This document shows, piece by piece, positions 26,275 to 34,130 of a DNA stretch of 64,000 nt (the stretch's first letter is position 1; each line of letters starts with the position of its first letter). A program made the position numbers and the translations under genes. Origin of the DNA: Streptomyces typhae (GTDB taxonomy: Bacteria; Actinomycetota; Actinomycetes; Streptomycetales; Streptomycetaceae); NCBI RefSeq assembly GCF_009755605.1, contig NZ_WPNZ01000033.1, forward strand, positions 1 through 64,000, in the 5' to 3' direction. Under the pieces are notes generated by a model. That model worked only from the letters and a program-made list of their open reading frames with translations, ran no database searches and was not told the DNA's origin.

Positions 26275-27996
26275 TCAGGTTTCCTGGGGCCTCGCCGTCC
26301 GCGGCAGCGCGACCATGATGACGGTCATGATCACGAACAGGGCGGCGGAGTAGAGCAGTCCGCGTCCGAAGGACCGGGCGAAGGTCTCGGCCCTGACGTC
26401 GGGTCCGGCGTCCTCCAGGGCTCGCAGGACCGCCGTGGACTGCCCCTCGGTGACTCCGGCGGGCAGGCCGCGGCAGCTCTCGGGCACGGCGTCCGCGTCG
26501 GGCTCGCCGAGGCGGTCCTCGGTGCAGGTCCGGTAGCCCGCGAGGATGTCGTCCTGGGCCGCGCGGTCGGTGACGCCGGCCGCCGTCAGCTCGTGCCGGA
26601 TCGCCGGTTCGGCCGCGTCGACGCCCTTGCCGGACTGTCCGGGCAGCACGCCGAGGAAGACGACGGCCACCATGGCGATGCCGACGGCGAGGCCCAGTTG
26701 GCCGGAGGTGTTGAGCACGCCCGACGCGGAGCCCGCGTCCTTGTGCGGTACGTCGGTGAGGGCGAAGTCGACCACCGGGGCGACCACCGCTCCCATGCCG
26801 AGGCCGAACACGAACAGCGGGGCGACCATGTGCCAGGAGCTGATGTCCGGGCCGTAGTGACCGCTGACCAGGACGAAGAACAGCGCCCCCGTGACGAGCA
26901 GGGCGCCGCCCGCGAAGAGGACCTTGCGCCCGAACCTCGGGGTGAGCAGGTCGCCCGCGAGGGCGGCCGTGACCATCAGGCCGAGGAACATCGGCAGCGC
27001 GGTGAGGCCCGAGCGCAGGGGCGACCAGCCGAGCCCCGTCTGCATGTACAGGGACCACATCAGGAAGAAGGTGCCGTAGGCGACGCTGTACAGCAGGTTG
27101 ACGCTGAAGCCGCCGGCGAAGCTGCGGGTGCGGAACAGGCTCAGGGGGATCAGCGGGGTGCCGCCTCGGGCGATCAGCCGGCGTTCGTACCCGACGAAGA
27201 CCATCAGGACGACGGCCGAGCCCGCCATCATCGCGAACGTCCACAGGGGCCAGCCGAGGTCGCGCCCCTGGTTGAGGGGGTAGACGAGCATCAGCACGGC
27301 CGTCGTGGCCATCAGGACGCCCACCAGGTCGAGCCGCGGCGCGTCGGGCGCCTTGGACTCGCGCACGTACAGCAGCGCCGCGACGAACGTGACGACGCCG
27401 AGGGGGATGTTGACGAGGAAGATCGGCCGCCACGCCAGGCCGAGGAGGTCGGCGCTGACGAGCACGCCGCCGATGACCGGGCCGAGGACGAGCGCGAGGC
27501 CCGCGATGCCGCCGTAGGTGCCGAGGACCTTGCCGCGCTCGTCCCTCGGGAACGTGACGTGGATGAGGGACAGGACCTGGGGGATCATCAGCCCCGCGGT
27601 CGCGCCCTGGGCGATCCGCGCCCCGGTCAGCAGGGCCGGGTCGGGCGCGACGCCGCACAGCACGGAGGCGGCGGTGAAGCCGCCGAGGCCGATGAGCAGC
27701 ATGCGCTTGCGGCCGTAGATGTCGCCGAGGCGACCGCCGGTGATGAGCAGGGCGGCGAAGGCGAGTGTGTAGCCGGCCGTGATCCAGGCGATCGCGGAGT
27801 AGCCGGCGTCGATGTCCTTCTGGATGCTCGTGATCGCGACATTGACGATGGTCACGTCGAGCAGGTCCATGAAGGCCGCGCAGAGGATCACGGCGAGCGC
27901 GTACCAGCGCTTCGGATCCGGCGCCGGCTCCTGTAACGCCGCGGCCGGTGTGCCGTCCGGGACTTCTTCCGTGGCTTGCTCGGTAGGGGCGGTCAT
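26275..27996 (-). CDS. DHA2-family MFS drug exporter (14 TM)
   Basis: 573 residues with about 14 hydrophobic helices. DHA2/EmrB features: AAFMDLLDVTIVNVAITSIQKDI (motif D1), ITGGRLGDIYGRKRMLL (motif A), GLALVLGPVIGGVLV (antiporter motif C) and WRPIFLVNIPLGV. A proton-coupled exporter of small toxic compounds. I use ATG 27996 (MTAPTEQ) with GGGAAG upstream rather than the in-frame ATG at 28035. Codon 21 is TTA (27936-27934), predicting bldA dependence. Divergent from a MarR regulator across a 109-base gap, the standard layout of a MarR-controlled pump. Confidence 0.92.
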   Translation of the reverse strand: MTAPTEQATEEVPDGTPAAALQEPAPDPKRWYALAVILCAAFMDLLDVTIVNVAITSIQKDIDAGYSAIAWITAGYTLAFAALLITGGRLGDIYGRKRMLLIGLGGFTAASVLCGVAPDPALLTGARIAQGATAGLMIPQVLSLIHVTFPRDERGKVLGTYGGIAGLALVLGPVIGGVLVSADLLGLAWRPIFLVNIPLGVVTFVAALLYVRESKAPDAPRLDLVGVLMATTAVLMLVYPLNQGRDLGWPLWTFAMMAGSAVVLMVFVGYERRLIARGGTPLIPLSLFRTRSFAGGFSVNLLYSVAYGTFFLMWSLYMQTGLGWSPLRSGLTALPMFLGLMVTAALAGDLLTPRFGRKVLFAGGALLVTGALFFVLVSGHYGPDISSWHMVAPLFVFGLGMGAVVAPVVDFALTDVPHKDAGSASGVLNTSGQLGLAVGIAMVAVVFLGVLPGQSGKGVDAAEPAIRHELTAAGVTDRAAQDDILAGYRTCTEDRLGEPDADAVPESCRGLPAGVTEGQSTAVLRALEDAGPDVRAETFARSFGRGLLYSAALFVIMTVIMVALPRTARPQET

Positions 27997-28105
27997 GGGA
28001 GCTTCCCAGCCTTTCCTGACGTCCTGTAGCCTCACCCGTAAAGAATCTCAGGGGCAGAATATCTCGGTAGCAAAGACTTAAGGAAAGTAAGTTGGGTCGT
28101 GAGTC
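27997..28105. promoter_or_regulatory. Divergent MFS/marR promoter with candidate operator
   Basis: AT-richer than its surroundings. 28076-28092 is an inverted repeat ACTTA-7 bases-TAAGT, a plausible MarR-dimer site. CAGAATAT near 28055-28062 could supply a -10 element. Confidence 0.5.
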
Positions 28106-28645
28106 ATGTCAAGCAGTGAGTCCACACAGATGAGTTCGGCACCGCGCAGCTACCACGAGAGCGCCGGCAAGAGCACCGGGGACGCGGAGCGGGACGAGGT
28201 GCTCAAGGAGGTGATGGTCGCGGGCCGGGAGCTGGGACTCTCCTTCCTGTCCCTGAACGCGGCCACCGCACGCGCGCTCACCATGCATCCGACGGACGCG
28301 TGGATCATGTCCTATCTCCAGAGCGTTCCGGCCGACTCCCCGGTCTCCCCCGGGGACATCGCCAAGGTCACCGATCTGACGACGGGCGCCGTCACGGGAG
28401 TGATCGACCGCCTGGAGGCCAACGGGTACGTGACGCGCGAGCGTGACCCCCATGACCGCCGCAAGGTCATCGTCCGCCCCGCCAAGAAGAGCAAGAAGAT
28501 CGCCGAGGCGTTCCGCCCGACGATCGAGGACGCCGTCGAGCTGGGCCTCGCCTACAGCACGGAGGAACTCCGCATCATCACCAAGTACTTGCACGAGAGC
28601 AAGGCGATCACCGAGCGGACCATCGCGCGCCTGCGCGACCTGTGA
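28106..28645 (+). CDS. MarR-family transcriptional regulator
   Basis: 179 residues. The winged helix is visible at ~residues 80-135 (SPGDIAKVTDLTTGAVTGVIDRLEANGYVTRERDPHDRRKVIVRP), with the wing DPHDRRKV typical of MarR. Flanking helices form the dimer interface. It presumably represses the divergent DHA2 exporter and is released by a ligand, perhaps the cluster product or an aromatic intermediate (inference). The ribosome site is weak. Followed by direct repeats and a terminator. Confidence 0.9.
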   Translation: MSSSESTQMSSAPRSYHESAGKSTGDAERDEVLKEVMVAGRELGLSFLSLNAATARALTMHPTDAWIMSYLQSVPADSPVSPGDIAKVTDLTTGAVTGVIDRLEANGYVTRERDPHDRRKVIVRPAKKSKKIAEAFRPTIEDAVELGLAYSTEELRIITKYLHESKAITERTIARLRDL

Positions 28646-28664
28646 CCGGTCCGCCCACAGCGAG

Positions 28665-28720
28665 CCGCCCACGAGCAAGCCGCTCACGGGCAAACCGCCC
28701 ACGGGCAAGCCGCTCTCGGG
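28665..28720. repeat. 15-bp direct repeats after marR
   Basis: About four imperfect copies of CACGGGCAAGCCGCT. The third copy can pair with GGGCGGTTTGC near 28719-28729 to form a hairpin. Confidence 0.7.
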
Positions 28721-28751
28721 CGGTTTGCTCAGGCGGAGGCGGAAACAGACC

Positions 28752-28781
28752 GACGGCCCGTCCCGCCCCGGACGGGCCGTC
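28752..28781 (+). terminator. Terminator after marR
   Basis: Perfect 11-bp stem (GACGGCCCGTC at 28752-28762 with 28771-28781), 8-base loop, just before the MITE-like element. Confidence 0.7.
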
Positions 28782-28798
28782 TCCGTGTACGACAGGAC

Positions 28799-28977
28799 CT
28801 AGGGCCTGTCGTCAGACTCCCTCCTGCCACGTGACGCCATGCACGCACTCTCGCCGCACCGGGCCCAGACCCAAGTACGTCCAGTACGAGGGCCTGGGCC
28901 CGGCACGCCGAGAGCACGCACCTGACGCCACGCGGCCGCCCTCCGGGCGACGAAGGGAGTCTGACGACAGGCCCTAG
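28799..28977. mobile_element. MITE-like non-autonomous element with CTAG flanks
   Basis: 179 bp bounded by perfect 24-bp inverted repeats (28799-28822 and 28954-28977), whose inner 20 bases read GGCCTGTCGTCAGACTCCCT. Both ends begin or end with CTAG, which could be a 4-bp target duplication or part of the repeat. The interior is itself a long imperfect palindrome (GGGCCCAG near 28861 pairs with CTGGGCCC near 28892). No coding capacity. The right CTAG supplies the TAG stop of the adjacent transposase gene. Confidence 0.75.
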
Positions 28978-30212
28978 CTGGCCGCGGCGTGGATCTCCGC
29001 GCCGGTGGCCGTGCCGTGCGCCCGGTCCGTGCCGAGCACGCTCACGGCGTGGGCCGCGGAGGCCAGGGTCATGTGGCGGTGCCAGCCGCCGTAGGAGCGG
29101 CCGGTGAAGTCGCGGATGCCGAGGCGGTCGGCGGTCTCGCGGAAGTCGTGCTCCACGCGCCGGGTGAGCTTGGTCAGCCGCACCAGGGTGTGGGCCCGTG
29201 CCTGCGTCGCGTCGGTCAGCCACAGCTCCATGGGCCACTGCCCGCGCCCCTCCCCCACGCCGAGCAGCGTCAGTTCGCCGGGCCCGGCGAACTGACGCGC
29301 CGCCTGCGAGGGGCGCACCCGCACCAGGGCCGCCAGGTTCAGCCCGCACGCGCCGTCGAGGCCGGACGCGGGCAGCGGGACGGGCCGCACCTGGCCGCGC
29401 GCGGACGCCATGATCTGCGCCGCGGAGCGGGTCTCGGGGCGCCGGCCGCGCAGCCCCGGGTCCGTCGCCTCCAGGTGCAGGGAGCCTCCGATCCGCGCCA
29501 GGAACGGGACACCGGCGGCCCGGAAGCGCCCGACGGCCGCCGCCAGGTCGAGGTGCCGGGCGTCGAGGACCACGGGCCGCCGCGCGAGGCCCCAGCCGCG
29601 CACCGCCTCCACCGCCGCCTCCACCGCCGCACCGCCGGGCGCGGGCGCCCCCACGTCGTCGGGGATGCAGGCCTGGCGGCGCCGGGTGCGGTCGTCGAGC
29701 CAGGCGGCCGACAGGTGCAGGCGCCAGTTGACGGGGGCGCTCATCTCCTCGGAGGCGAACCAGACCCCGGTGGCCTGCTGGGCGTTGACGAGCTGGCCCC
29801 GCTCCGACACATAGCTGCGGTCCACACCGACGGAGTTCTCGCCGGCCTTCGGGATGACCGTCGGCCGCACCACGTACGCCAGCGGCGGTGCCTGCTCGGC
29901 GAGGTGGCGGGCGAGCGCTCCGCGCACCGTCATCCAGTCCCAGCCGGAGTTGCAGACGAAATGGTGCAGGCTCTGCTCGGTGGCGGAACCCCCGAGCATG
30001 GCCGCCATGTTCCGGATCGATCTGCGCCCCTGTGCCCCGAGCAGCCCGCGCAGGTAGTCGACGCCCTTGCGGCGCTGGTCGCTGCGGCGCAACGAGGCGA
30101 AGAGCACCGCGCTCATTTCGTTGAACACACGCTCGTCCCAGGTGGCGGGCGTGAGCGCCCGGCTCCCGAACTGGACGGCACCGTGGACAGACCTGTGACC
30201 GACAGCGTTCAT
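28974..30212 (-). CDS. IS701-type transposase (DDE endonuclease-like)
   Basis: 412 residues. Start MNAVGHRSVHGAVQFG; conserved stretches include RSDQRRKGVDYLRGLLGAQGRRSIRNMAA, ATEQSLHHFVCNSGWDWMTVR, GENSVGVDRSYVSERGQLVNAQQATGVWF and a C-terminal RVEHDFRETADRLGIRDFTGRSYGGWHRHMTLASAAHAV, which carries the conserved glutamate region. It resembles IS701-family transposases widespread in Streptomyces. ATG at 30212 has GGGGGA upstream. The stop codon lies in the end of the MITE-like element, so the original C-terminus may have been slightly altered. I found no obvious terminal repeats around the gene, so it may be an immobile remnant. Confidence 0.85.
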   Translation of the reverse strand: MNAVGHRSVHGAVQFGSRALTPATWDERVFNEMSAVLFASLRRSDQRRKGVDYLRGLLGAQGRRSIRNMAAMLGGSATEQSLHHFVCNSGWDWMTVRGALARHLAEQAPPLAYVVRPTVIPKAGENSVGVDRSYVSERGQLVNAQQATGVWFASEEMSAPVNWRLHLSAAWLDDRTRRRQACIPDDVGAPAPGGAAVEAAVEAVRGWGLARRPVVLDARHLDLAAAVGRFRAAGVPFLARIGGSLHLEATDPGLRGRRPETRSAAQIMASARGQVRPVPLPASGLDGACGLNLAALVRVRPSQAARQFAGPGELTLLGVGEGRGQWPMELWLTDATQARAHTLVRLTKLTRRVEHDFRETADRLGIRDFTGRSYGGWHRHMTLASAAHAVSVLGTDRAHGTATGAEIHAAAS

Positions 30213-30732
30213 GGGTCCCCCGTTGACCGTTGGAAGAGGAGAGAGGAGAGAGCAGAGGAATGAGATGAATGACAGGAACAAGAGGAATGCGGAGTGAAGC
30301 GAGGGAAAGAAGCGAGAGGGATGGGAGCGGCGGCCAGGTCCCCTGCGGCGGCCCCGAACTCCGGCCTCCACACTGCCTTTTCCGTTCGCGGTCGCCAAGG
30401 TAGGCAGGGCACCCTCCCGGCTCCCCGAGGTGAGGGGGACCCCCCGCCTCCGCTTCCGGGCACGCGCCGGCCGGTGCCCCGCGGGTCCGCGCGCCCGGAT
30501 TCCCGGCGGGGGGTGGTGCCCGGAGAACACCGGTGGCAAAGGTTCCGCCAATTCCGTGGGTGCCGGACGACCAGGGCGCCCGGCACCCGTACGAGCTCGG
30601 GCTGAGGCACGCACACGCACACGCACGGGCACGTGTGCCGCAGGCACAGGAACGGCGACGCCCGGCTGTACGGCCCCGTGGGGGGTCGTACAGCCGGGCG
30701 TCCGCAGGAGCCGGCTCTTCCCGTGCGCGCGC
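30213..30732. other. 520-base intergenic region, polypurine tract and terminator
   Basis: No credible gene. 30230-30330 is a marked polypurine stretch on the + strand (AGGAGAGAGGAGAGAG and GAA/GGA repeats), i.e. a CT-rich transposase leader. 30600-30640 holds CACACGCACACGCA repeats. The Gfo terminator is at 30657-30702. Confidence 0.6.
30657..30702 (-). terminator. Terminator downstream of Gfo/Idh/MocA gene
   Basis: Perfect 16-bp stem (30657-30672 with 30687-30702) and 14-base loop, 31 bases beyond the stop codon. Ends the KASIII-NAT-Gfo transcription unit. Confidence 0.8.
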
Positions 30733-31761
30733 TCAGCGCCCGAGCGTCACCGCCCTGGCGTGCGCGCCCGACTCCAGGAGCGCGTCCATCACCGCCGCCT
30801 GCTCCACCGCGTCGGCGCGGCCGAAGGGCGGTTCGGTGCCGTCGAGGACCGCCCGCGAGACGTCGTCGAACTGCATGCGCGACACGGCGTAGGTGCCGCC
30901 GCACCCGTACGCGCCCTCGGGGTCGACGGGGAGGTACTCGCTGACCGGGTCGGCGTGCGGCGGCGGCCCCTGGCGCTGCAGTTCGAGGTGGGTGACGTCG
31001 CGGCTGAACCACGGGTCGTCGAGCACGAACCGGCCGGTGGTGCCGACGACGTGCAGGGCGTCGCCGCGGCACACCTCCTGGCCCACCTCGAACTGGGCGA
31101 GCACGTCGCCGGGCAGGCGCAGTTGGGCCGAGAAGTTCAGATCCGCCCCGCCGTCGCGCCGCACCTCCTCCGCGTACACGCGCTCGGGGCTCCCGCCGAA
31201 GAAGCGGATGGCCGACAGGGTGAAGGCACCCAGGTCGAACAGGCCGCCACCGCCGAGCTCACGGTGGCGGCGGAAGTAGTCGGGCGGCAGGTTGGCCGTG
31301 CAGGCCGCGTAGAGGTAGCGGAGTTCACCGATCACTCCCTCGCCCAGGAGCCGCTTCGCGAGCAGGGTCCGGGGATGGTGCCGGAAGAAGATGCCCTCCA
31401 TGCACAGGCGCCCGGCCTCCTCGGCGACGCGGAAGACCTCGTCGGCGTCCTTCGCGGTCAGCGCCAGCGGTTTCTCGACGACCACGTGCTTGCCCGCCCG
31501 CAGGGCGCGGATCGCCGCTGGGGCGTGCCCCACGGGGTCGACCGCGACGAAGACGGCCTCCACCTCGTCGTCGGCGAGGAGTTCCTCGTACGTGCCGTAC
31601 GCCCGTGCCAGGCCGTGCCGGTCGGCGTAGGCGCGCGCCGACGCGGCGTCGTCGTGCGCCACCGCGACGAACTCCGTCGTCCGGGAGCCCGCGTTCGCGC
31701 GCATCGCGACGTCCGCGTAGGCCCCCGTGACAAGCAGGCCCCACCGCACCCTTCCGCTCAT
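30733..31761 (-). CDS. Gfo/Idh/MocA-family NAD(P)-dependent oxidoreductase
   Basis: 342 residues. N-terminal Rossmann fold (VRWGLLVTGAYADVAM, EFVAVAHDDAASARAYADRHG) and the family hallmark GKHVVVEKPLAL near residue 95 with its catalytic Lys; GGGGLFDLGAFTLSAIRFFGG follows in the substrate domain. Members oxidise or reduce sugars and related polyols; NDP-hexose 3-ketoreductases of deoxysugar pathways belong here. That activity would normally follow a 2,3-dehydratase, and none is visible in the window, so the substrate is open: an NDP-sugar, a glycosylated intermediate or an unrelated diol. Third gene of the minus-strand unit KASIII-NAT-Gfo. Confidence 0.85.
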   Translation of the reverse strand: MSGRVRWGLLVTGAYADVAMRANAGSRTTEFVAVAHDDAASARAYADRHGLARAYGTYEELLADDEVEAVFVAVDPVGHAPAAIRALRAGKHVVVEKPLALTAKDADEVFRVAEEAGRLCMEGIFFRHHPRTLLAKRLLGEGVIGELRYLYAACTANLPPDYFRRHRELGGGGLFDLGAFTLSAIRFFGGSPERVYAEEVRRDGGADLNFSAQLRLPGDVLAQFEVGQEVCRGDALHVVGTTGRFVLDDPWFSRDVTHLELQRQGPPPHADPVSEYLPVDPEGAYGCGGTYAVSRMQFDDVSRAVLDGTEPPFGRADAVEQAAVMDALLESGAHARAVTLGR

Positions 31762-31823
31762 GACGTTCTCCCCTTCTGTGCTCGCTTTTCTGTGCTCGCT
31801 GCCGCGGCGCGGTCTCCGTCTTC

Positions 31824-31890
31824 GCCGCCGCGGGTCGGTTTCCGTCCTTGCTGCCGCGGGTCGGTTTCCGTCCTTGCTGCCGCGGATCGC
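31824..31890. repeat. Tandem repeat between NAT and Gfo genes
   Basis: Two full copies and a partial copy of a ~30-base unit (GCCGCGGGTCGGTTTCCGTC core) in the 133-base gap, ahead of the Gfo start. Possibly affects mRNA spacing or stability. Confidence 0.75.
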
Positions 31891-31894
31891 TGCC

Positions 31895-32752
31895 TCAGAT
31901 GCCGTGCGTGGACTCCGGCAGGTCCGGGACGCTGCTCAGCGCGATCCCGAACCACTTCTCGAACTCGGCCTTGAACTCGTCGTCGGTCGCGAGCACCCGC
32001 GACTCCTTGCCGCCGGCGCCGTGGTGGGTGAGCACCCGGTTGAACAGCGAGACGCGGCCCGTCTCCGTGACGACGGACGCCCACAGCTGGCCCGCGCTGT
32101 GCACGTCGGGCGACGTGGCGAAGTACCACATGACGGTCTCGAAGTCGTCGAGGTCCCGCGGGTGCGGCTCCACGCGCCAGCGCAGCACGCCGTCGTGGAA
32201 CATCTCCACGTCGCCCTCCGGGGTGTGGACGAGCCGGTACTCGCCGTGCTCGTCCTTCTGCACTCCGCGCTCGGTGAGCCGCAGCGGCCTGCGGCTGGCC
32301 CAGCGGAAGCCGACGTCCACCAGGTACGACCGCTCCAGCTCGACCCGCAGCAGCACATGGCCGTTGTGGACGCCCCGGAACGGCGCGTGGCCGTTGTGCA
32401 GGACGCGCCCGCCGAGTGCGCCGACCCGGAATCCGAGCGACCGCAGCAGCAGCGCGAACCCGGCGTTCAGCTCGCCGCAGCCGCCGCCCCGGTGGCGTCG
32501 CACGATCTTGTCGTAGACGAACTCGTCCGTCATGTTGGGTATCTCGCGCTCCGCGAAGGAGAGCGTCTCGAAGGGGACCGTCATGAGATGGCGCTCCTGG
32601 AGATGGCAGAGCGCTTCGTAGTCCGGCCTCTTCGGCCGCTCGGCTCCGATCCGGTCGAGATAGGCGTCGATGTCGAAGTCGGTGTGGATATCGGTGTCGA
32701 CGTCGGTGTCGGTGTCGGTGTCGACTTTGGGGTTGGTGTCGGCTCCGGTCAT
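31895..32752 (-). CDS. Arylamine N-acetyltransferase homologue 1 (amide synthase candidate)
   Basis: 285 residues, NAT family. The catalytic triad is intact: Cys in RHRGGGCGELNAGF, His in GVHNGHVLLRV, Asp in YLVDVGFRW. Canonical members move acetyl from acetyl-CoA to arylamines; relatives such as RifF make amide bonds from carrier-bound acyl chains. An arylamine substrate (3-hydroxyanthranilate) is probably made by this cluster, so N-acylation is plausible. The N-terminus has a Thr/Asp repeat (KVDTDTDTDVDTDIHTDFD) absent from the family core. Start ATG 32752. 50 bases after the KASIII stop on the same strand. Confidence 0.88.
   Translation of the reverse strand: MTGADTNPKVDTDTDTDVDTDIHTDFDIDAYLDRIGAERPKRPDYEALCHLQERHLMTVPFETLSFAEREIPNMTDEFVYDKIVRRHRGGGCGELNAGFALLLRSLGFRVGALGGRVLHNGHAPFRGVHNGHVLLRVELERSYLVDVGFRWASRRPLRLTERGVQKDEHGEYRLVHTPEGDVEMFHDGVLRWRVEPHPRDLDDFETVMWYFATSPDVHSAGQLWASVVTETGRVSLFNRVLTHHGAGGKESRVLATDDEFKAEFEKWFGIALSSVPDLPESTHGI
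32679..32724. repeat. Hexanucleotide repeat in NAT 1 N-terminus
   Basis: GTCGGT-type units encode an alternating Asp-Thr/Asp-Val tract at residues 9-25, in frame. Confidence 0.85.
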
Positions 32753-32802
32753 TGTCGTCCTTCCTCCGTGCGGGCGTGCGGGCGTGCGGGGCGGGGGCGG
32801 GG

Positions 32803-33819
32803 TCACCAGCGCAGCAGGGTGAAGGCGTACGTCATGCCGCCCCCGTAGGCGACCATCAGCACGAGGTCGCCCGGCCGGAGGGCGCCCTCGCGCTCCGCCT
32901 GGTGCAGGGTGACCGGGACCGACGCCGATCCCGTGTTGCCGTAGACGGGGGCGGTCGCGTGCAGCCGCGCGCAGTCGAGCCCGAGCACGCCGCCGAGGTG
33001 GGCGACGAGCTTCGCGTTGCCCTGGTGCAGCACGGCGTGGGCCACGTCGGCCTTGTCGACGTCGTTCTCCTTGAGGAACTCGTCGAGCATGCCGGGCACC
33101 CACTCCAGGAGGGCCCGGGAGATGGCGCGGCCGTCCATGTGGACGTGGTGCGCCATCCCGTCGACCGTCTCGCGGGTCGCCGGTGAGCGGCTGCCGCCCG
33201 CGGGGATGATCGCCAGGTCGGCCCGCGACCCGTCGCTGAGGAGCTTGGTGGCGAGGATCTCGTGGCCGTGCCCGTGCCCGGCGGGGCCGAGCACGGCCGC
33301 GCCCGCGCCGTCGCCCCACAGGACGACGGTGCGCCGGTCGGCGGGGTCGAGGAAGCGCGTGTAGACGTCGGCACCGATCACCAGGGCGTGACCGCCGGTG
33401 CCGCGCAGGAACTTCTCGGCGGTGGCGAGTCCGGTGAGGAATCCGCTGCACGCGGCGCTCACGTCGAAGGCCGCGGTGTCGACCGAGCACTCCAGCGCGT
33501 CCGCGACCCGGCAGGCCACGGCGGCCACCAGCTCGTCCGGGGTGGTGGTGCCGACGATGACCAGGGAGAGGTCGGCGGCGCGCAGCCCCGACCGCTCAAG
33601 GGCCTGCCGGGCGGCGATGGTGGCGAGATCCGACGTGGCCTGGTCCGCGCCGGCACGACGGCGGGTGTGGATGCCGGTCGCACGGACGATCCACTCCTCC
33701 GTGACCCCGGCGGGGCCCGCGACCTCCTCGTTGCTGATGACGCGGGGCGGCAGGTAGGAGCCGATGCCCAGGATTCCGACGGCCGGGCCTGCCTGCTGGG
33801 TTCCGTGGTTGGTGAACAA
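32803..33819 (-). CDS. KASIII (FabH-like) ketosynthase/acyltransferase 1
   Basis: 338 residues. Cys-His-Asn triad complete: Cys in DVSAACSGFLTG, His in VLHQGNAKLV (unusual Gly where FabH has Ala), Asn in VYGNTGSASVP. FabH-like proteins in secondary clusters act either as ketosynthases extending acyl-CoA or as acyltransferases forming esters on sugars or phenols (CerJ, CloN2, BomK types). No fatty-acid genes are adjacent, so a pathway role is likely. The start is taken as TTG 33819 (LFTNHG) because AGGAGG lies 10 bases upstream; CTG 33822 is adjacent. First gene of the minus-strand unit with NAT 1 and the Gfo enzyme. Confidence 0.85.
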   Translation of the reverse strand: MFTNHGTQQAGPAVGILGIGSYLPPRVISNEEVAGPAGVTEEWIVRATGIHTRRRAGADQATSDLATIAARQALERSGLRAADLSLVIVGTTTPDELVAAVACRVADALECSVDTAAFDVSAACSGFLTGLATAEKFLRGTGGHALVIGADVYTRFLDPADRRTVVLWGDGAGAAVLGPAGHGHGHEILATKLLSDGSRADLAIIPAGGSRSPATRETVDGMAHHVHMDGRAISRALLEWVPGMLDEFLKENDVDKADVAHAVLHQGNAKLVAHLGGVLGLDCARLHATAPVYGNTGSASVPVTLHQAEREGALRPGDLVLMVAYGGGMTYAFTLLRW

Positions 33820-34130
33820 CAGTCGCGTTCCTCCTCTGCGCGGACTCGCCCCGGGAGCGTGGCGAGCCGGAAGCGGCACGTGCGGGTCCTCAGCGACTGT
33901 GCAGGGCCCCGGACCGGGGCCAAAGGGGCCGTGTCCGACTCTGTCAGGTGCCCCGGAGAATCTTCGAGAGGAAGGAGCTTTTCAGGTGAGATACTTGCTC
34001 ACTAAGATATACCGTCCTACGATGCAGCGACCGAGGCGTGCGCGTCCCTCGGGCCGCCGCAGCCCGCGCACCGGCCGCCGTGGCCGCCGAACCCGGCCCC
34101 GCGGCCTCCCGAAATCGTCCTAGGAGTGCC
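33820..34130. promoter_or_regulatory. Divergent promoter region, KASIII 1 / hemerythrin, with -35/-10 and inverted repeat
   Basis: 311 bases. For the hemerythrin gene, TTGCTC (33995-34000), a 17-base spacer and TACGAT (34018-34023) make a good SigA-like promoter. GTGAG (33986-33990) and CTCAC (33998-34002), spaced by 7 bases, overlap the -35 element and look like an operator. A GC palindrome GGCCCCGGACCGGGGCC at 33905-33921 lies nearer the KASIII start. Confidence 0.6.

Noticed and set aside
28974..30647. Longer transposase starting upstream at 30647
   Set aside because: The added N-terminus is low-complexity; family sequence begins at MNAVGHR with a GGGGGA ribosome site.
32803..33819. Housekeeping FabH
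   Set aside because: No fabD/acpP/fabF neighbours, and it is in an operon with a NAT and an oxidoreductase; the altered HQGN motif also argues for a specialised role.
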